From NCBI GenBank assembly GCA_003520025.1, contig DOVP01000098.1, forward strand, positions 1 through 15,447: a stretch of 15,447 nt of DNA, in the 5' to 3' direction. The notes beneath the pieces are model-generated. The model did no database searches. It had not been told where the DNA came from and saw only the letters and a program-made list of their open reading frames with translations. The first letter of the stretch is position 1; each line of letters begins with the position of its first letter. Positions 15,297 to 15,447 of this stretch are shown here, in pieces. The stretch is from Phycisphaerales bacterium (GTDB taxonomy: Bacteria; Planctomycetota; Phycisphaerae; Phycisphaerales; SM1A02). The position numbers were made by a program, and so were the translations under genes.

Positions 15297-15328
15297 CCGC
15301 TTCGCCCCCGTCCAGCCGAGAGATCCCG

Positions 15329-15447
15329 ATGAGCCAAACGACCCTCTCCCAAGCCCGTACCGTCCGCGCCCCCCGCGGCACCACGATGAGTTGTAAATCG
15401 TGGGGTGCCGAGGCCGCAATGCGGATGCTGATGAACAACCTCGACCC
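15329..15447 (+). CDS. hutU: Urocanate hydratase, N-terminal fragment cut by the window end
   Basis: Thirty-nine codons are visible, running off the window end in frame. After a short leader, [20 protein letters not shown] and RMLMNNLDP match the conserved N terminus of urocanate hydratase ([32 protein letters not shown]), a NAD+-dependent enzyme that converts urocanate to 4-imidazolone-5-propanoate. ATG at 15329 has GAGAG about seven nucleotides upstream. The 32-nt gap after hutH indicates a hut operon on the plus strand. Confidence 0.93.
   Translation, partial: MSQTTLSQARTVRAPRGTTMSCKSWGAEAAMRMLMNNLD

Overview
The window looks like high-GC bacterial chromosome (roughly 60% G+C by eye) in which genes fill almost every base. 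No gene here is a decisive taxonomic marker. My guess from overall gene content and style is a Planctomycetota-like (perhaps Phycisphaerae-type) genome or metagenome bin; this is low-confidence inference. Nothing resembles a mobile element, a CRISPR array, or a tRNA or rRNA gene.

Layout. (1) Positions 2-646, plus strand: the 3' part of murQ (MurNAc-6-phosphate etherase), whose 5' end lies outside the window. (2) Positions 736-13735, minus strand: thirteen genes in one direction with all gaps 47 nt or shorter and several ATGA overlaps, so very probably one long transcription unit. In transcription order they are a multi-pass membrane protein; an acid-CoA ligase beta subunit with ATP-citrate-lyase-like features; a SucD-type alpha subunit; a short citrate-synthase-fold protein (citryl-CoA lyase type); a GNAT acetyltransferase; a degenerate HD-domain protein; three small membrane proteins of which the two outer ones are paralogues; a fused homoaconitase-type aconitase; a beta-decarboxylating isocitrate dehydrogenase-family enzyme with NADP-type residues; an MmgE/PrpD-family protein; and a PfkB-family kinase. 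(3) Positions 13785-15447, plus strand, divergent: hutH followed by the first 39 codons of hutU (histidine degradation).

How it may work. The ligase alpha and beta subunits plus the short lyase match the two-enzyme route for citrate cleavage (citrate + CoA + ATP to citryl-CoA, then acetyl-CoA + oxaloacetate). The aconitase and dehydrogenase link citrate to 2-oxoglutarate. Together the five could form the tricarboxylate arm of a TCA cycle run in the reductive direction, or a citrate-breakdown and NADPH-producing module. The extra PrpD-type dehydratase, the homoaconitase-like architecture of the aconitase, and the loss of some citrate-binding positions in the ligase leave open that the real substrate is a citrate homologue such as 2-methylcitrate or homocitrate. 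The small membrane proteins, the HD protein and the acetyltransferase embedded in the same unit have no obvious role in that pathway, and they make this a distinctive gene cluster.
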